Shown: positions 6,439 to 13,509 of the stretch, one piece after another
Numbering within the stretch: position 1 is the stretch's first letter
Layout of the letters: each line of letters opens with the position of its first letter
NCBI GenBank assembly: GCA_017398165.1
Contig: JAFQHB010000215.1
Coordinates: 1 to 21,655 of the forward strand
DNA length: 21,655 nt
Direction: 5' to 3'
DNA from: Bacillota bacterium
GTDB taxonomy: Bacteria; Bacillota; Dehalobacteriia; UBA4068; UBA4997
The notes under the pieces: generated by a model
Seen by the model: only the letters and a program-made list of their open reading frames with translations
Told to the model about the DNA's origin: nothing
Databases searched by the model: none
Position numbers and translations under genes: made by a program

Positions 6439-7704
6439 TCACACTGTCTGCCAGTATTCCGCCAATGCCGCAGCCGCAGACCCGGCGCTGCCGTTATTAT
6501 CCAGCCGATAATCGGCGCAGGCAGTGTAGATGGGATAACGCTCAGCATAAAGCCGCATATTGTCCCCGGTGCTCTGCGAAAGCGGCCGCCCGGCATCCAG
6601 CGCCTGCCGCTCGGGCGCTCTGTCCAGAAAGATCAGCAGCGAGTTTTGCCGCAGCATACGGATATTGGCCGGGTTTTTGATGATACCGCCGCCGGTAGCG
6701 ATCACCCGTCCGCCGAGGCCGGCCACATCCAGCAGCACCTCGGATTCCAGCCGGCGGAATGCATCCTCGCCGTCCTCACGGAAGATATCGCTGATCTGCC
6801 GTCCGGCACGCTCCACCAGCACTTTATCACAATCAACAAACTCCCGCCCCAGCAATCCGGCCAACTTTCGCCCGACAGTGCTTTTGCCGCTGCCCGGCAT
6901 ACCGATCAGCGCGATATTCAGCTTGTCCCGCCGCAGTCTGTGGTAAATATCATCGATCACCGCATCATCCATATGCCGCCCGGTGAAAAGCTCTGCCGCG
7001 TACTTCGCCTGCGCCACCAGCATCTCCAGACCGCCGCAGGCTTTTTTGCCCTGCTCTCTGGCCGCCAGCACGATATTGGTCTGCAGAGGATTATACACCA
7101 CATCCACTACCGCCTCCAGCGCCGGGAAAGCCGCCGGATCCAGCAGCGGGGCATCACCGTTATGCGGGTACATACCGTTCGGCGTGGTATTGATGATGAC
7201 CTGCGTATCCAGCGCCGCCGCAGCCTGTGCATAATCCAGCCTCCCCGCACCGCCGCTGCGGCTGACCACCGCCACAGCGGCCGCACCGAGAGCCTCTGCC
7301 ACCGCACATACCGTCTTGGAGGTGCCGCCGGTACCCAGCACCAGCACCCGGCGCCCGGCCAGCTCGATGCCGTGCCGCGCCAGCAGGTACTTCACCCCGT
7401 CAAAATCGGTGTTGTAACCGCACAATCTGCCGCCGCGGTTGACGATGGTGTTTACCGCACCGATAGCCGCCGCCCGCGGGTCGACCTCCGCCAGATAGGG
7501 GATGACGGCCTCCTTGTACGGGATGGTCACGTTGATCGCGGCAAAATCCGCCCGTTCCATAAACGGCGCAAATTCCTGCCTGGTCAGCGGGCACAGGCTG
7601 TATTTATAATCAGCCAGACTCTCGTGAATCTCTTTGGAAAAGCTGTGCCCCAGCTTTTCCCCGATCAGCCCGTAAAATTTCTTCTCACTCATTTTATTCA
7701 GCAC
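6439..7704 (-). CDS. aroE-aroK: Bifunctional shikimate dehydrogenase / shikimate kinase fusion
   Basis: One 421-residue chain carrying steps four and five: NADPH-dependent reduction of 3-dehydroshikimate, then ATP-dependent phosphorylation of shikimate. Residues about 8-258 are AroE: LGHSFSKEIH (shikimate serines), NVTIPYKE with catalytic Lys64, GAVNTI, GYNTDFDG with Asp100, the nucleotide loop GTGGTSK, NTTPNGMYP, DVVYNPLQT and GGLEML. Residues about 261-421 are AroK: Walker A GMPGSGKST (268-276), DCD (291-293), FRRLE, the GGG shikimate loop (338-340) and the lid Arg in GRPLSQ. There is no stop or linker beyond the short RRDKLN joint. Start: GTG at 7704 has GGGAG only 4 nt upstream; the ATG at 7692 gives MSEKKFYG and is the alternative. 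Both halves keep their catalytic residues. Confidence 0.96.
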   Translation of the reverse strand: MLNKMSEKKFYGLIGEKLGHSFSKEIHESLADYKYSLCPLTRQEFAPFMERADFAAINVTIPYKEAVIPYLAEVDPRAAAIGAVNTIVNRGGRLCGYNTDFDGVKYLLARHGIELAGRRVLVLGTGGTSKTVCAVAEALGAAAVAVVSRSGGAGRLDYAQAAAALDTQVIINTTPNGMYPHNGDAPLLDPAAFPALEAVVDVVYNPLQTNIVLAAREQGKKACGGLEMLVAQAKYAAELFTGRHMDDAVIDDIYHRLRRDKLNIALIGMPGSGKSTVGRKLAGLLGREFVDCDKVLVERAGRQISDIFREDGEDAFRRLESEVLLDVAGLGGRVIATGGGIIKNPANIRMLRQNSLLIFLDRAPERQALDAGRPLSQSTGDNMRLYAERYPIYTACADYRLDNNGSAGSAAAALAEYWQTV

Positions 7705-7755
7705 TCTACTCCCGTTGCTGCACCTCAGCTGTTGTGCAATATTATAAATTGGGAA

Positions 7756-7780
7756 ACTTATTCACTCTTACTTATTCACT
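7756..7780. repeat. 11-bp direct repeat across the aroC stop codon
   Basis: ACTTATTCACT occurs at 7756-7766 and again at 7770-7780, a 14-bp period, straddling the aroC stop at 7768-7770. The segment 7763-7780 matches 15217-15234 beyond the glyA stop in 17 of 18 bases. Origin and role unknown. Confidence 0.6.
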
Positions 7781-8889
7781 ATACCATCAATCTGCCAGGC
7801 CGTGCCAAAAGCCTCACAGAAAAGCTCGCACAGGCCGATAGCCGCAGCAGCATCGATCACCACACGCGCCCGGTGGATAATCGCCGGGTCGTGCCGCCCC
7901 TTTATCTGCAGAGTGGCATCCTGCCGCGCCGCATAATCCACCGTCTGCTGCTCCCTATAGATCGATGGCGTCGGTTTGATAACAGTACGAAAGACTATCG
8001 GCATACCGTTGCTGATACCGCCGTTGATACCGCCGTTGTTGTTGGTCGCGGTACGCAGCCGCCCATCCTGCATTCGCCAGGGATCATTGGCCTCCGAGCC
8101 ACGCATCCCGGCAAAGGCAAAGCCTGCGCCGAACTCCACACCCTTTACCGCCGGCACCGAGAAAAGCAAATGCGCCAGCGTACTTTCCACCGAATTAAAA
8201 AACGGCTCGCCAATACCGGCAGGCATCCCGATAACGGCAGTCTCCAGCACACCGCCCACCGAATCACCGTCAGCTTTGGCCGCCAGCACAGCCTGCTGCA
8301 TTTTATCGCCCCGGTCGGCATCCAGCACCGCAAAAGCCGTGTTATTCAGCCTGTCCAGTGCCGCCGCCAGTGCCGCTTCATCAGAGGGCATCGGGGCATC
8401 AGCCACACCGCCGCATTCTGCGATGTGTGTGCCGATCATCACGCCGTGTGCCGCCAGAATCTGCCGGCATATCGCTCCTGCCGCCACCAGAGGTGCGGTA
8501 ATGCGCCCCGAAAAATGACCGCCGCCGCGATAATCCTGCCAGTCGCCATACTTCACAAAGGCGGTATAATCGGCGTGTCCCGGACGCAGCAGGTCTTTGG
8601 TACGGGCATAATCACCGCTGCGGGTGGAGGTATTGCGGATCATCAGGCACAGCGGTGTACCGGTGGTATGCCCCTCAAAAAAGCCGCTGACGATCTCAAA
8701 CTCATCGCCCTCCTGCCGCGCGGTGGAGATAGCCCCCGTCGCCCGGCGGAAATCCAAGTCCCGGCGGATGGCCGCCATATCCAGCGGGATACCCGCCGCC
8801 AGACCGTCGATCACCACACCGATTGCCGCACCGTGGCTCTCGCCAAATATCGAAACGGTCAGATTTTTCCCGAATGTACTTTTCACCAC
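7768..8889 (-). CDS. aroC: Chorismate synthase
   Basis: Converts EPSP to chorismate by anti-1,4 elimination of phosphate, using reduced FMN as cofactor; last common step of the pathway. 373 residues, within the family range. Signatures: STFGKNLTVSIFGESHG with the catalytic-region His (residues 4-20), the DLDFRRATG region, a central GGHFSGRITA, ATNNNGGINGGISNGMPI, and GRHDPAIIHRA near the C-terminus. Start is GTG at 8889 with AAGGA 8 nt upstream; a second GTG at 8886 is possible. The 137-nt gap to aroB contains three hairpins, the last ending in a T-run 26 nt before this start. The last codons overlap a direct repeat. Confidence 0.97.
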   Translation of the reverse strand: MVKSTFGKNLTVSIFGESHGAAIGVVIDGLAAGIPLDMAAIRRDLDFRRATGAISTARQEGDEFEIVSGFFEGHTTGTPLCLMIRNTSTRSGDYARTKDLLRPGHADYTAFVKYGDWQDYRGGGHFSGRITAPLVAAGAICRQILAAHGVMIGTHIAECGGVADAPMPSDEAALAAALDRLNNTAFAVLDADRGDKMQQAVLAAKADGDSVGGVLETAVIGMPAGIGEPFFNSVESTLAHLLFSVPAVKGVEFGAGFAFAGMRGSEANDPWRMQDGRLRTATNNNGGINGGISNGMPIVFRTVIKPTPSIYREQQTVDYAARQDATLQIKGRHDPAIIHRARVVIDAAAAIGLCELFCEAFGTAWQIDGIVNK

Positions 8890-8914
8890 TCATCACATCC
8901 TTCATAATGCAGAC

Positions 8915-8939
8915 AAAAATGCCCCTTTTATACCGGGGC
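8915..8939 (-). terminator. Terminator-like hairpin just upstream of aroC (possible attenuator)
   Basis: In the minus-strand transcript GCCCC, a 9-nt loop and GGGGC are followed by ATTTTTGT. It ends about 26 nt before the aroC start, inside an otherwise co-directional cluster. The stem is only 5 bp, so it may terminate partially or be conditional. Confidence 0.5.
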
Positions 8940-8964
8940 GCAGGCGTTTTGCCACTGCTCCTGC

Positions 8965-8990
8965 GGGGGGATCAGGCAGCCCTGCCCCCC
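8965..8990. other. Strong hairpin in the aroB-aroC gap
   Basis: GGGGGG (8965-8970) pairs with CCCCCC (8985-8990), and inside a 2-nt bulge CAGG pairs with CCTG around a CAGC loop: ten pairs in all. An alternative pairing of CGCAGG (8939-8944) with CCTGCG (8960-8965) would compete with its base, which is the layout of mutually exclusive structures. Confidence 0.5.
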
Positions 8991-9004
8991 CTCGACTCAC
9001 CGCC

Positions 9005-9021
9005 GACGGGCAAAACCCGTC
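9005..9021 (-). other. Hairpin 6 nt past the aroB stop
   Basis: GACGGG and CCCGTC form a perfect 6-bp stem around a 5-nt loop. There is no T-run. It is the first of three stem-loops in the aroB-aroC gap and may protect the aroB 3' end. Confidence 0.5.
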
Positions 9022-9026
9022 AAAAC

Positions 9027-10049
9027 TTAACCCAAAAGCTGCGCCTTAAAGGCCTCCATATTGGTCTTGACCAGCTCGGCCTTGCCAATAGTGTTTACTT
9101 TCACCAGAGTGATCTTCTTGCCGCTGACTTTCTTATCGTGGCCAATGATCTCCAGCAGCTTCTCAGCCGGGTAATCGTGGCTGGTAGGCAGGTGCAGCTT
9201 ATCCAGCACCGCCGCCAGACGCTCCCTGATGGCAGCATCCTCGGTGATCTGCAGCATACCGACAGCCACAGCCTCGCCGTGCAGCATACCCTCCAGCTCA
9301 CCCGCACTCTCGATAGCGTGGCCGAGAGTATGGCCGAAATTCAGTATCTGGCGCAGGCCGGTTTCTTTCTCGTCCTGCTCGACAATGTCTTTCTTGACTG
9401 CCAGCGCCTTGCTGATGATTTTCTCGATATATTTTTCCTGGATCTGTTCACGGTCGGCAGGCATTTCCTCCAGCAGTGCAAACAGCTTCTCGTCCGCGAT
9501 CATACCGGCCTTGACAGCCTCGGCCAGACCGTTATAGAAATTGCGGTCGTCCAGTGTCTTCAGCAGATCAGTGTCGATGAAAACGGCACGCGGCTGATGA
9601 AAAGCACCGACGATGTTTTTGGTATCGCCCAGATTGATGGCAGTCTTGCCGCCGATGCTGCTGTCGATCTGCGAAAGCGTGGAGGTGGGAATATTGATAT
9701 AATCCACACCGCGCATATAGGTAGCCGCGGCAAAACCGGCCAGATCACCGACAACGCCGCCGCCCAGTGCCAGCACCAGATCCTTGCGGCCAAAGCCGTT
9801 CTCCATCATAGCATTCCACAGGAACTGCAGGTAAATAAAGCACTTGGAGGGCTCGCCTGCGTGTACCGTAGCGATGTAGCTCTCGCCGCACTGCTTCTGC
9901 AGAGCATCTACGTACTCGCCGGGGATCATATCATCGGTTACGATCAGTACCCTGCGGTCCAAGTCAACGTACTTGGCTACCTCCTGCAAAATGCCTTTCT
10001 TGATATGGATATGATATTTATGTCCCGGGATATCTACTGTCATTTTCAT
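9027..10049 (-). CDS. aroB: 3-dehydroquinate synthase
   Basis: Cyclises DAHP to 3-dehydroquinate, step two, using NAD and a divalent metal. 340 residues, usual length. Motifs seen: ALGGGVVGDLAGF (NAD loop, 94-106), PTSTLSQIDSSIGGKTAIN (121-139), and the metal ligands Glu177 in NGLAEAVKAG, His240 in NFGHTLGHAIE and His257 in HGEAVAVGM. All are intact. ATG at 10049 with AGAGG 8 nt upstream. A 222-nt AT-rich gap holding a palindromic repeat element separates it from pheA. An internal promoter there is possible, but I cannot point to a good -35/-10 pair. Confidence 0.97.
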   Translation of the reverse strand: MKMTVDIPGHKYHIHIKKGILQEVAKYVDLDRRVLIVTDDMIPGEYVDALQKQCGESYIATVHAGEPSKCFIYLQFLWNAMMENGFGRKDLVLALGGGVVGDLAGFAAATYMRGVDYINIPTSTLSQIDSSIGGKTAINLGDTKNIVGAFHQPRAVFIDTDLLKTLDDRNFYNGLAEAVKAGMIADEKLFALLEEMPADREQIQEKYIEKIISKALAVKKDIVEQDEKETGLRQILNFGHTLGHAIESAGELEGMLHGEAVAVGMLQITEDAAIRERLAAVLDKLHLPTSHDYPAEKLLEIIGHDKKVSGKKITLVKVNTIGKAELVKTNMEAFKAQLLG

Positions 10050-10187
10050 AATTTTTACCTCTCTGTCATCTATATTGTTTATTATTTTTTAGCATTTATC
10101 TAAAACATCTGAAAACTGAGCATAAAAAGCACTATGCCCAAGCCCACTGTGCAAGAGCAGCTTACCGAAAAGTCAACGCTATATCGG

Positions 10188-10235
10188 CAATCCCTCCGCC
10201 CCTGCCGGGCACCCTCCTTTACACAGGGGAGGCTT
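10188..10235. repeat. Dispersed palindromic intergenic repeat, copy 1
   Basis: The minus strand reads AAGCCTCCCCTGTGTAAAGG and continues through AGGGTGCCCGGCAGGGGCGG to AGGGATTG. It consists of a CCTCCCC/GGAGGG hairpin followed by a second GC-rich arm pair. This is the layout of a short repeat family scattered through intergenic regions of many Clostridia and relatives. A second, diverged copy is at 17386-17437, sharing the CCTTACACAGG-type core. Confidence 0.6.
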
Positions 10236-10246
10236 TAATTTGTTAT

Positions 10247-10267
10247 GTTACAAGCCGTTACATAGCC
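10247..10267. repeat. 10-11 bp tandem repeat after pheA
   Basis: GTTACAAGCC (10247-10256) is followed immediately by GTTACATAGCC (10257-10267) and by another GTT, ending 4 bp before the pheA stop codon. It resembles the other short duplications at gene ends in this window. Confidence 0.55.
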
Positions 10268-10271
10268 GTTC

Positions 10272-11348
10272 TTACAGCTTCCTGATATCATAAGAGCCCA
10301 GCAGCTTGCAGGTATCACAGCTCGTCTTCAGGCGCTGCAGCAGCTCCTCCGCCCGCGGGTCGTCCAGCTTGCCCTCTATCTCTACGTAGAAATAATACTG
10401 CCAGGGCAGCTCCTTCACCGGGCGGGATTTGATGCTCTCCATATTAAAGCCCATATCACCGATCAGCGACATCACCCGCGCCAGTTGTCCTGCATTATGC
10501 CCTACGGTAAAGAGCAGGTTGAAACGGCTGCCGGTCGGCTTCAGTTCCCGCGATATCACGACAAAACGGGTGGTGTTCTGCTTGCTGATATTGATAGTCT
10601 CGGCCAGCACATCCAGCCCGTACAGCTCGGCAGTCTCCAGCGAAGCAATAGCCGCCAGCGAAGTATCGCCGCTTTCGGCCACGTATTTGGCGGCCAATGC
10701 GGTATTGACGTACTCTACCGTCTCCAACTTATACTCCTGCAGAAACTTGGCACATTGGCTGAGTGCCTGCGGATGCGAATAGACTTTGCGGACGGAGGAC
10801 AATGTCGCCCCCGGCAGTGCCAGCAGATTTTGCCGCACCGGCAGATCGCATATCCCCTGGATGTGGCAATCATACTTAAAGAGCAGATCAAAGACCTCGC
10901 CGACCTCGCCGGTATAAGAATTCTCAAACGGGATGACGCCAAAAGCGGCGCGCCCCTCCAGCACCTCGATAAATACGCTCTCGAAATCCTGACACGCCAG
11001 ATAATTATAAGTCGGGAAAAGAGAGCGCGTCGCCTGCCAGGCAAAGGCGCCCTCCACCCCGGCATAGGCCGCCACATTGTGCTGCAGCATCGCCCGTTGA
11101 TAATCCTTGCTGATGTCCATCAGGTGCAGGATGAACTGCCGGTAATACGGACGGTATTCCTTATTCTGCAGCAGCGCCAGGTTTTTCTCCACCACCTGCT
11201 GCTCGCGGCCGCCATCAAATATCGGCAGGTTGTTGGCGCGTTTGTATTCCAGCACATCGCCCACCGCATCCAGCCGCCGCTCAAAAAGCTGCGCGATCTC
11301 GGCATCGATCTCATTGATGCGCCTGCGTGCATCATCCAGCTTGCTCAT
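10272..11348 (-). CDS. pheA: Bifunctional chorismate mutase / prephenate dehydratase (P-protein)
   Basis: Rearranges chorismate to prephenate, then dehydrates it to phenylpyruvate, the committed branch to phenylalanine. 358 residues in three parts. An AroQ-type helical mutase (about 1-90) has Arg10/11, Lys36 and Glu49 in the expected spacing. A dehydratase domain (about 94-270) begins YAGVEGAFAWQA, contains GVIPFENSYTGEV and ends in the catalytic NTTRF (258-262). An ACT domain (about 274-358) carries ESIKSRP (304-310), the phenylalanine-binding signature. The mutase also supplies prephenate for TyrA, which has no mutase domain here. ATG with AAGGA 10 nt upstream, promoter at 11415-11443. I see no leader peptide or T-box before it. 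First gene of the aromatic cluster. Confidence 0.96.
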   Translation of the reverse strand: MSKLDDARRRINEIDAEIAQLFERRLDAVGDVLEYKRANNLPIFDGGREQQVVEKNLALLQNKEYRPYYRQFILHLMDISKDYQRAMLQHNVAAYAGVEGAFAWQATRSLFPTYNYLACQDFESVFIEVLEGRAAFGVIPFENSYTGEVGEVFDLLFKYDCHIQGICDLPVRQNLLALPGATLSSVRKVYSHPQALSQCAKFLQEYKLETVEYVNTALAAKYVAESGDTSLAAIASLETAELYGLDVLAETINISKQNTTRFVVISRELKPTGSRFNLLFTVGHNAGQLARVMSLIGDMGFNMESIKSRPVKELPWQYYFYVEIEGKLDDPRAEELLQRLKTSCDTCKLLGSYDIRKL

Positions 11349-11414
11349 GCGTTTATCTTCCTTTCTCGCATATTCAGTCGGAATTTTTGCTTGATAATTT
11401 TTGCCTAATGATAT

Positions 11415-11443
11415 ATTTTAGCACATTTGCCCGCCCTTGTCCA
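11415..11443 (-). promoter_or_regulatory. Promoter of the aromatic cluster (pheA)
   Basis: Minus strand: TGGACA, 17-bp spacer, TAAAAT, with TG one base before the -10 hexamer (extended -10). It lies about 65 nt upstream of pheA and after the ilvC terminator, so it probably starts the transcript for the aromatic genes. Confidence 0.75.
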
Positions 11444-11506
11444 TTTCTTCACCGCAAGAATACACAAGCACAGCTGATTTTTTGCATCCCGCCCCCTGCT
11501 AAAGCA

Positions 11507-11536
11507 CAAAAAAGAGCAGACGCACAAAGCGCCTGC
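11507..11536 (-). terminator. Rho-independent terminator of ilvC
   Basis: Minus strand: GCAGGCGC, loop, GCGTCTGC (8 bp, one G-U pair), then TCTTTTTTG. It begins about 34 nt after the ilvC stop and separates ilvC from the aromatic cluster. Confidence 0.85.
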
Positions 11537-11569
11537 CCCTGTATTACGAATATTAAACCGCCAAACAAA

Positions 11570-12586
11570 TTAGTTGTTGATCAGCTTGTCCTCGCCGTTC
11601 CAGCTGTACAGACTGCGGATAGCCTCGCCAACGGCCTCGGAGGGATGAGCTGCGGCTTTTTTGCGCATAGCCTTGAAATGAGCCTGACCACCGGCAGCGG
11701 ACATATCCACCAGGAACTGATTGGCAAAGGTGCCGTCCTGAATGTCAGCCAGGACTTTACGCATAGCTTTCTTGGTGTCCTCGGTGATGATCTTGGGGCC
11801 GGTGACGTAATCACCGAACTCAGCGGTATTGGATACCGAATAACGCATACCGGCAAAACCGCTCTGGTAGATCAGGTCAACGATCAGCTTCATCTCGTGG
11901 ATACACTCAAAGTAAGCGTTGGCAGGGTCATAACCGGCCTCAACCAGAGTCTCGTAGCCGGCCTGCATCAGGGCGCAAACGCCGCCGCACAGTACGGCCT
12001 GCTCGCCGAACAGATCAGTCTCGGTCTCGGTCTTGAAGTCAGTCTCCAGTACACCGGCGCGCGCACCGCCGATACCCAGAGCATAAGCCAGCGCCAGATC
12101 CTGTGCCTGGCCGGTAGCATTCTGCTCCACAGCGATCAGGCAGGGAACGCCTTTGCCGGCCAGATACTCGCTGCGTACGGTGTGGCCGGGGCCCTTGGGT
12201 GCGATCATAGTCACGTCAACATCGGCCGGGGGTACGATCAGACCAAAGTTGATATTGAAGCCGTGAACGAACATCAGCATATTGCCGGGCTCCAGATTAG
12301 GAGCGATATTTTCTTTATACATAGCGGCCTGCTTCTCATCATTGATCAGGATCATAATGATATCTGCCTTTTTGGCGGCCTCGGCAGAAGTATAAACATT
12401 GAAGCCCTCAGCCTCGGCCTTGGCCCAGGAGCTGCTGCCCTCATACAGACCGATGATAACATCGCAGCCGGAATCCTTCAGGTTTTTGGCGTGGGCATGG
12501 CCCTGAGAGCCATAACCGATAATAGCAATAGTTTTGCCCTGCAGCAAAGACAGGTTACAATCTTCCTGATAATAGATCTTTCCCAT
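11570..12586 (-). CDS. ilvC: Ketol-acid reductoisomerase, class I
   Basis: Isomerises and reduces acetolactate or acetohydroxybutyrate in valine, isoleucine and leucine synthesis. 338 residues, the short class I form. Seen: Rossmann loop GYGSQGHAHAKNL (24-36), FVHGFNINFG with His108, and the metal/substrate residues Asp191 and Glu195 (TDLFGEQ), Glu227, Glu231 and Ser252. The cofactor-specificity loop reads GLYEGSSSW: Tyr-Glu (48-49) stands where NADPH enzymes usually have Arg-x, which hints at NADH or dual cofactor use. GGGAGG lies 12 nt before the ATG. No other ilv or leu gene is adjacent; it has its own promoter and terminator. Confidence 0.97.
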   Translation of the reverse strand: MGKIYYQEDCNLSLLQGKTIAIIGYGSQGHAHAKNLKDSGCDVIIGLYEGSSSWAKAEAEGFNVYTSAEAAKKADIIMILINDEKQAAMYKENIAPNLEPGNMLMFVHGFNINFGLIVPPADVDVTMIAPKGPGHTVRSEYLAGKGVPCLIAVEQNATGQAQDLALAYALGIGGARAGVLETDFKTETETDLFGEQAVLCGGVCALMQAGYETLVEAGYDPANAYFECIHEMKLIVDLIYQSGFAGMRYSVSNTAEFGDYVTGPKIITEDTKKAMRKVLADIQDGTFANQFLVDMSAAGGQAHFKAMRKKAAAHPSEAVGEAIRSLYSWNGEDKLINN

Positions 12587-12608
12587 AATTCTAAAAAACC
12601 TCCCACAA

Positions 12609-12636
12609 AGCCGTGCCGCCCGAGGGCAGGACAGCT
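12609..12636 (-). other. Leader hairpin just upstream of the ilvC ribosome binding site
   Basis: In the transcript AGCTGTCCTGCCC pairs with GGGCGGCACGGCT (one mismatch, two G-U pairs, tight loop). The GGGAGG site follows about 6 nt later. It could influence translation initiation of ilvC. No T-box core (GGTACC-type antiterminator motif) is present. Confidence 0.45.
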
Positions 12637-12657
12637 TGCTGATAAAATAATATATCT

Positions 12658-12686
12658 ATAATACAACTTATTCGCACAAAATACAA
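12658..12686 (-). promoter_or_regulatory. Promoter of ilvC
   Basis: Minus strand: TTGTAT, 17-bp spacer, TATTAT. It lies about 72 nt upstream of ilvC. The -35 hexamer and part of the spacer fall inside the left (plus-strand) arm of the 15-bp inverted repeat at 12676-12720, so a protein bound there would block RNA polymerase. Confidence 0.7.
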
Positions 12687-12720
12687 TCGCCTTTACAGCA
12701 AAAACGCGATTGTATTTTGT
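12676..12720. promoter_or_regulatory. 15-bp perfect inverted repeat between the atpI-like gene and ilvC
   Basis: ACAAAATACAATCGC (12676-12690) and GCGATTGTATTTTGT (12706-12720) are exact inverse complements around a 15-bp spacer. Two readings are possible: a bidirectional terminator for the wecB/atpI-like transcript (CG-rich near the loop, T-rich outside), or an operator overlapping the ilvC -35 box. It could be both. Confidence 0.7.
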
Positions 12721-12804
12721 ATTTCTTTTGTATTTATTGTGTGCTTTATGAATATTCTTGCATCAGTGAGGTATTTTTACAGTATACCGCCCGCCGGGAC
12801 ACCT

Positions 12805-13509
12805 TTACTCACCCGATGCTTTTTCTTCTGCGGCTTTTTTATCCGCAGCGTTTTTATCTGCCGTGCCGGCAGTATCGGCAGGCGCCGAAAGCCGCATCAA
12901 ATCACGGTACAGCATATAAAACGAATAGAAGATCACCAGCACAATAATCGCCATCGCACCGATGCCGGTATCTCCCAGCCAGCGGCGGTCGATATAGCTG
13001 CCCATCCATATGCCCAATATACCTACCCGCACCGCAAAGCTGATGCCAAAGCCTGCCAGCAGCTGCCACGGGGCACTGCGCAGCGGGATATCGGAAACCG
13101 GCGGCGATATCGGGGCAGCGGCCGCATAATCGGCGTCGTGACCATCCCCCCGGGATTCATCATACCGTTGATACAGCACATCCCCGGCAGCGGCAGGCCA
13201 CTCGGCACTATCATCTGCCGTCTGCTCTTTGGGCGGTATCTTTTCCGGTTCGTTCTCCGGGATACTTTCGGACGCTTCATTTGATGATTCATCCGACTCT
13301 TCATCTGCCGCGTCTTCCGGCTCCCCGGGTGCGCGTCGGATAACGCCGCTTGCGACCAGACGCTTGTCCAGGGCTTCTATCTGTGCTTCGGCATCCTCCA
13401 GCATTTTGCGGAAACGATCCTGCTCGGCCTCGGTCAGCGCCGATTCGTCTGCCTCTGCCGCTTCGTCCGTATCAATGCCGGACAGCAGCACTTTGTCCGC
13501 CGCACTCAA
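12805..13509 (-). CDS. AtpI/AtpZ-like membrane protein with long acidic N-terminal extension
   Basis: 234 residues. The C-terminal third resembles the small AtpI/AtpZ family encoded at the head of ATP synthase operons and linked to c-ring assembly or cation import: PWQLLAGFGISFAVRVGIL (first membrane helix, about 148-170), the turn GSYIDRRWLGD (170-180), and a second helix ending YSFYMLYRDLMR (about 182-206). The first ~140 residues are unusual: a short coiled-coil-like stretch (about 26-58), then a low-complexity Glu/Asp/Pro/Ser region. The tail is Lys/Ala rich. The TTG start overlaps the wecB stop (TTGA) without a good ribosome site, so it may be coupled; the Met at codon 36 is an alternative start. 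Family members usually have about 70-130 residues and are followed by atpB, which is absent here. Confidence 0.72.
   Translation of the reverse strand: MSAADKVLLSGIDTDEAAEADESALTEAEQDRFRKMLEDAEAQIEALDKRLVASGVIRRAPGEPEDAADEESDESSNEASESIPENEPEKIPPKEQTADDSAEWPAAAGDVLYQRYDESRGDGHDADYAAAAPISPPVSDIPLRSAPWQLLAGFGISFAVRVGILGIWMGSYIDRRWLGDTGIGAMAIIVLVIFYSFYMLYRDLMRLSAPADTAGTADKNAADKKAAEEKASGE

Noticed and set aside
6646..8907. A 753-codon plus-strand open frame opposite aroC and aroE-aroK
   Set aside because: It is antisense to two genes with fully intact motifs, has a composition of His/Arg/Gln-rich low-complexity protein, and has no ribosome binding site. It results from the GC-rich codon pattern of the true genes.
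11349..11569. T-box or Phe-rich leader peptide upstream of pheA
   Set aside because: No GGTACC-type antiterminator core, no specifier-loop layout, and no short frame rich in Phe codons. The only terminator hairpin there fits as the end of ilvC.
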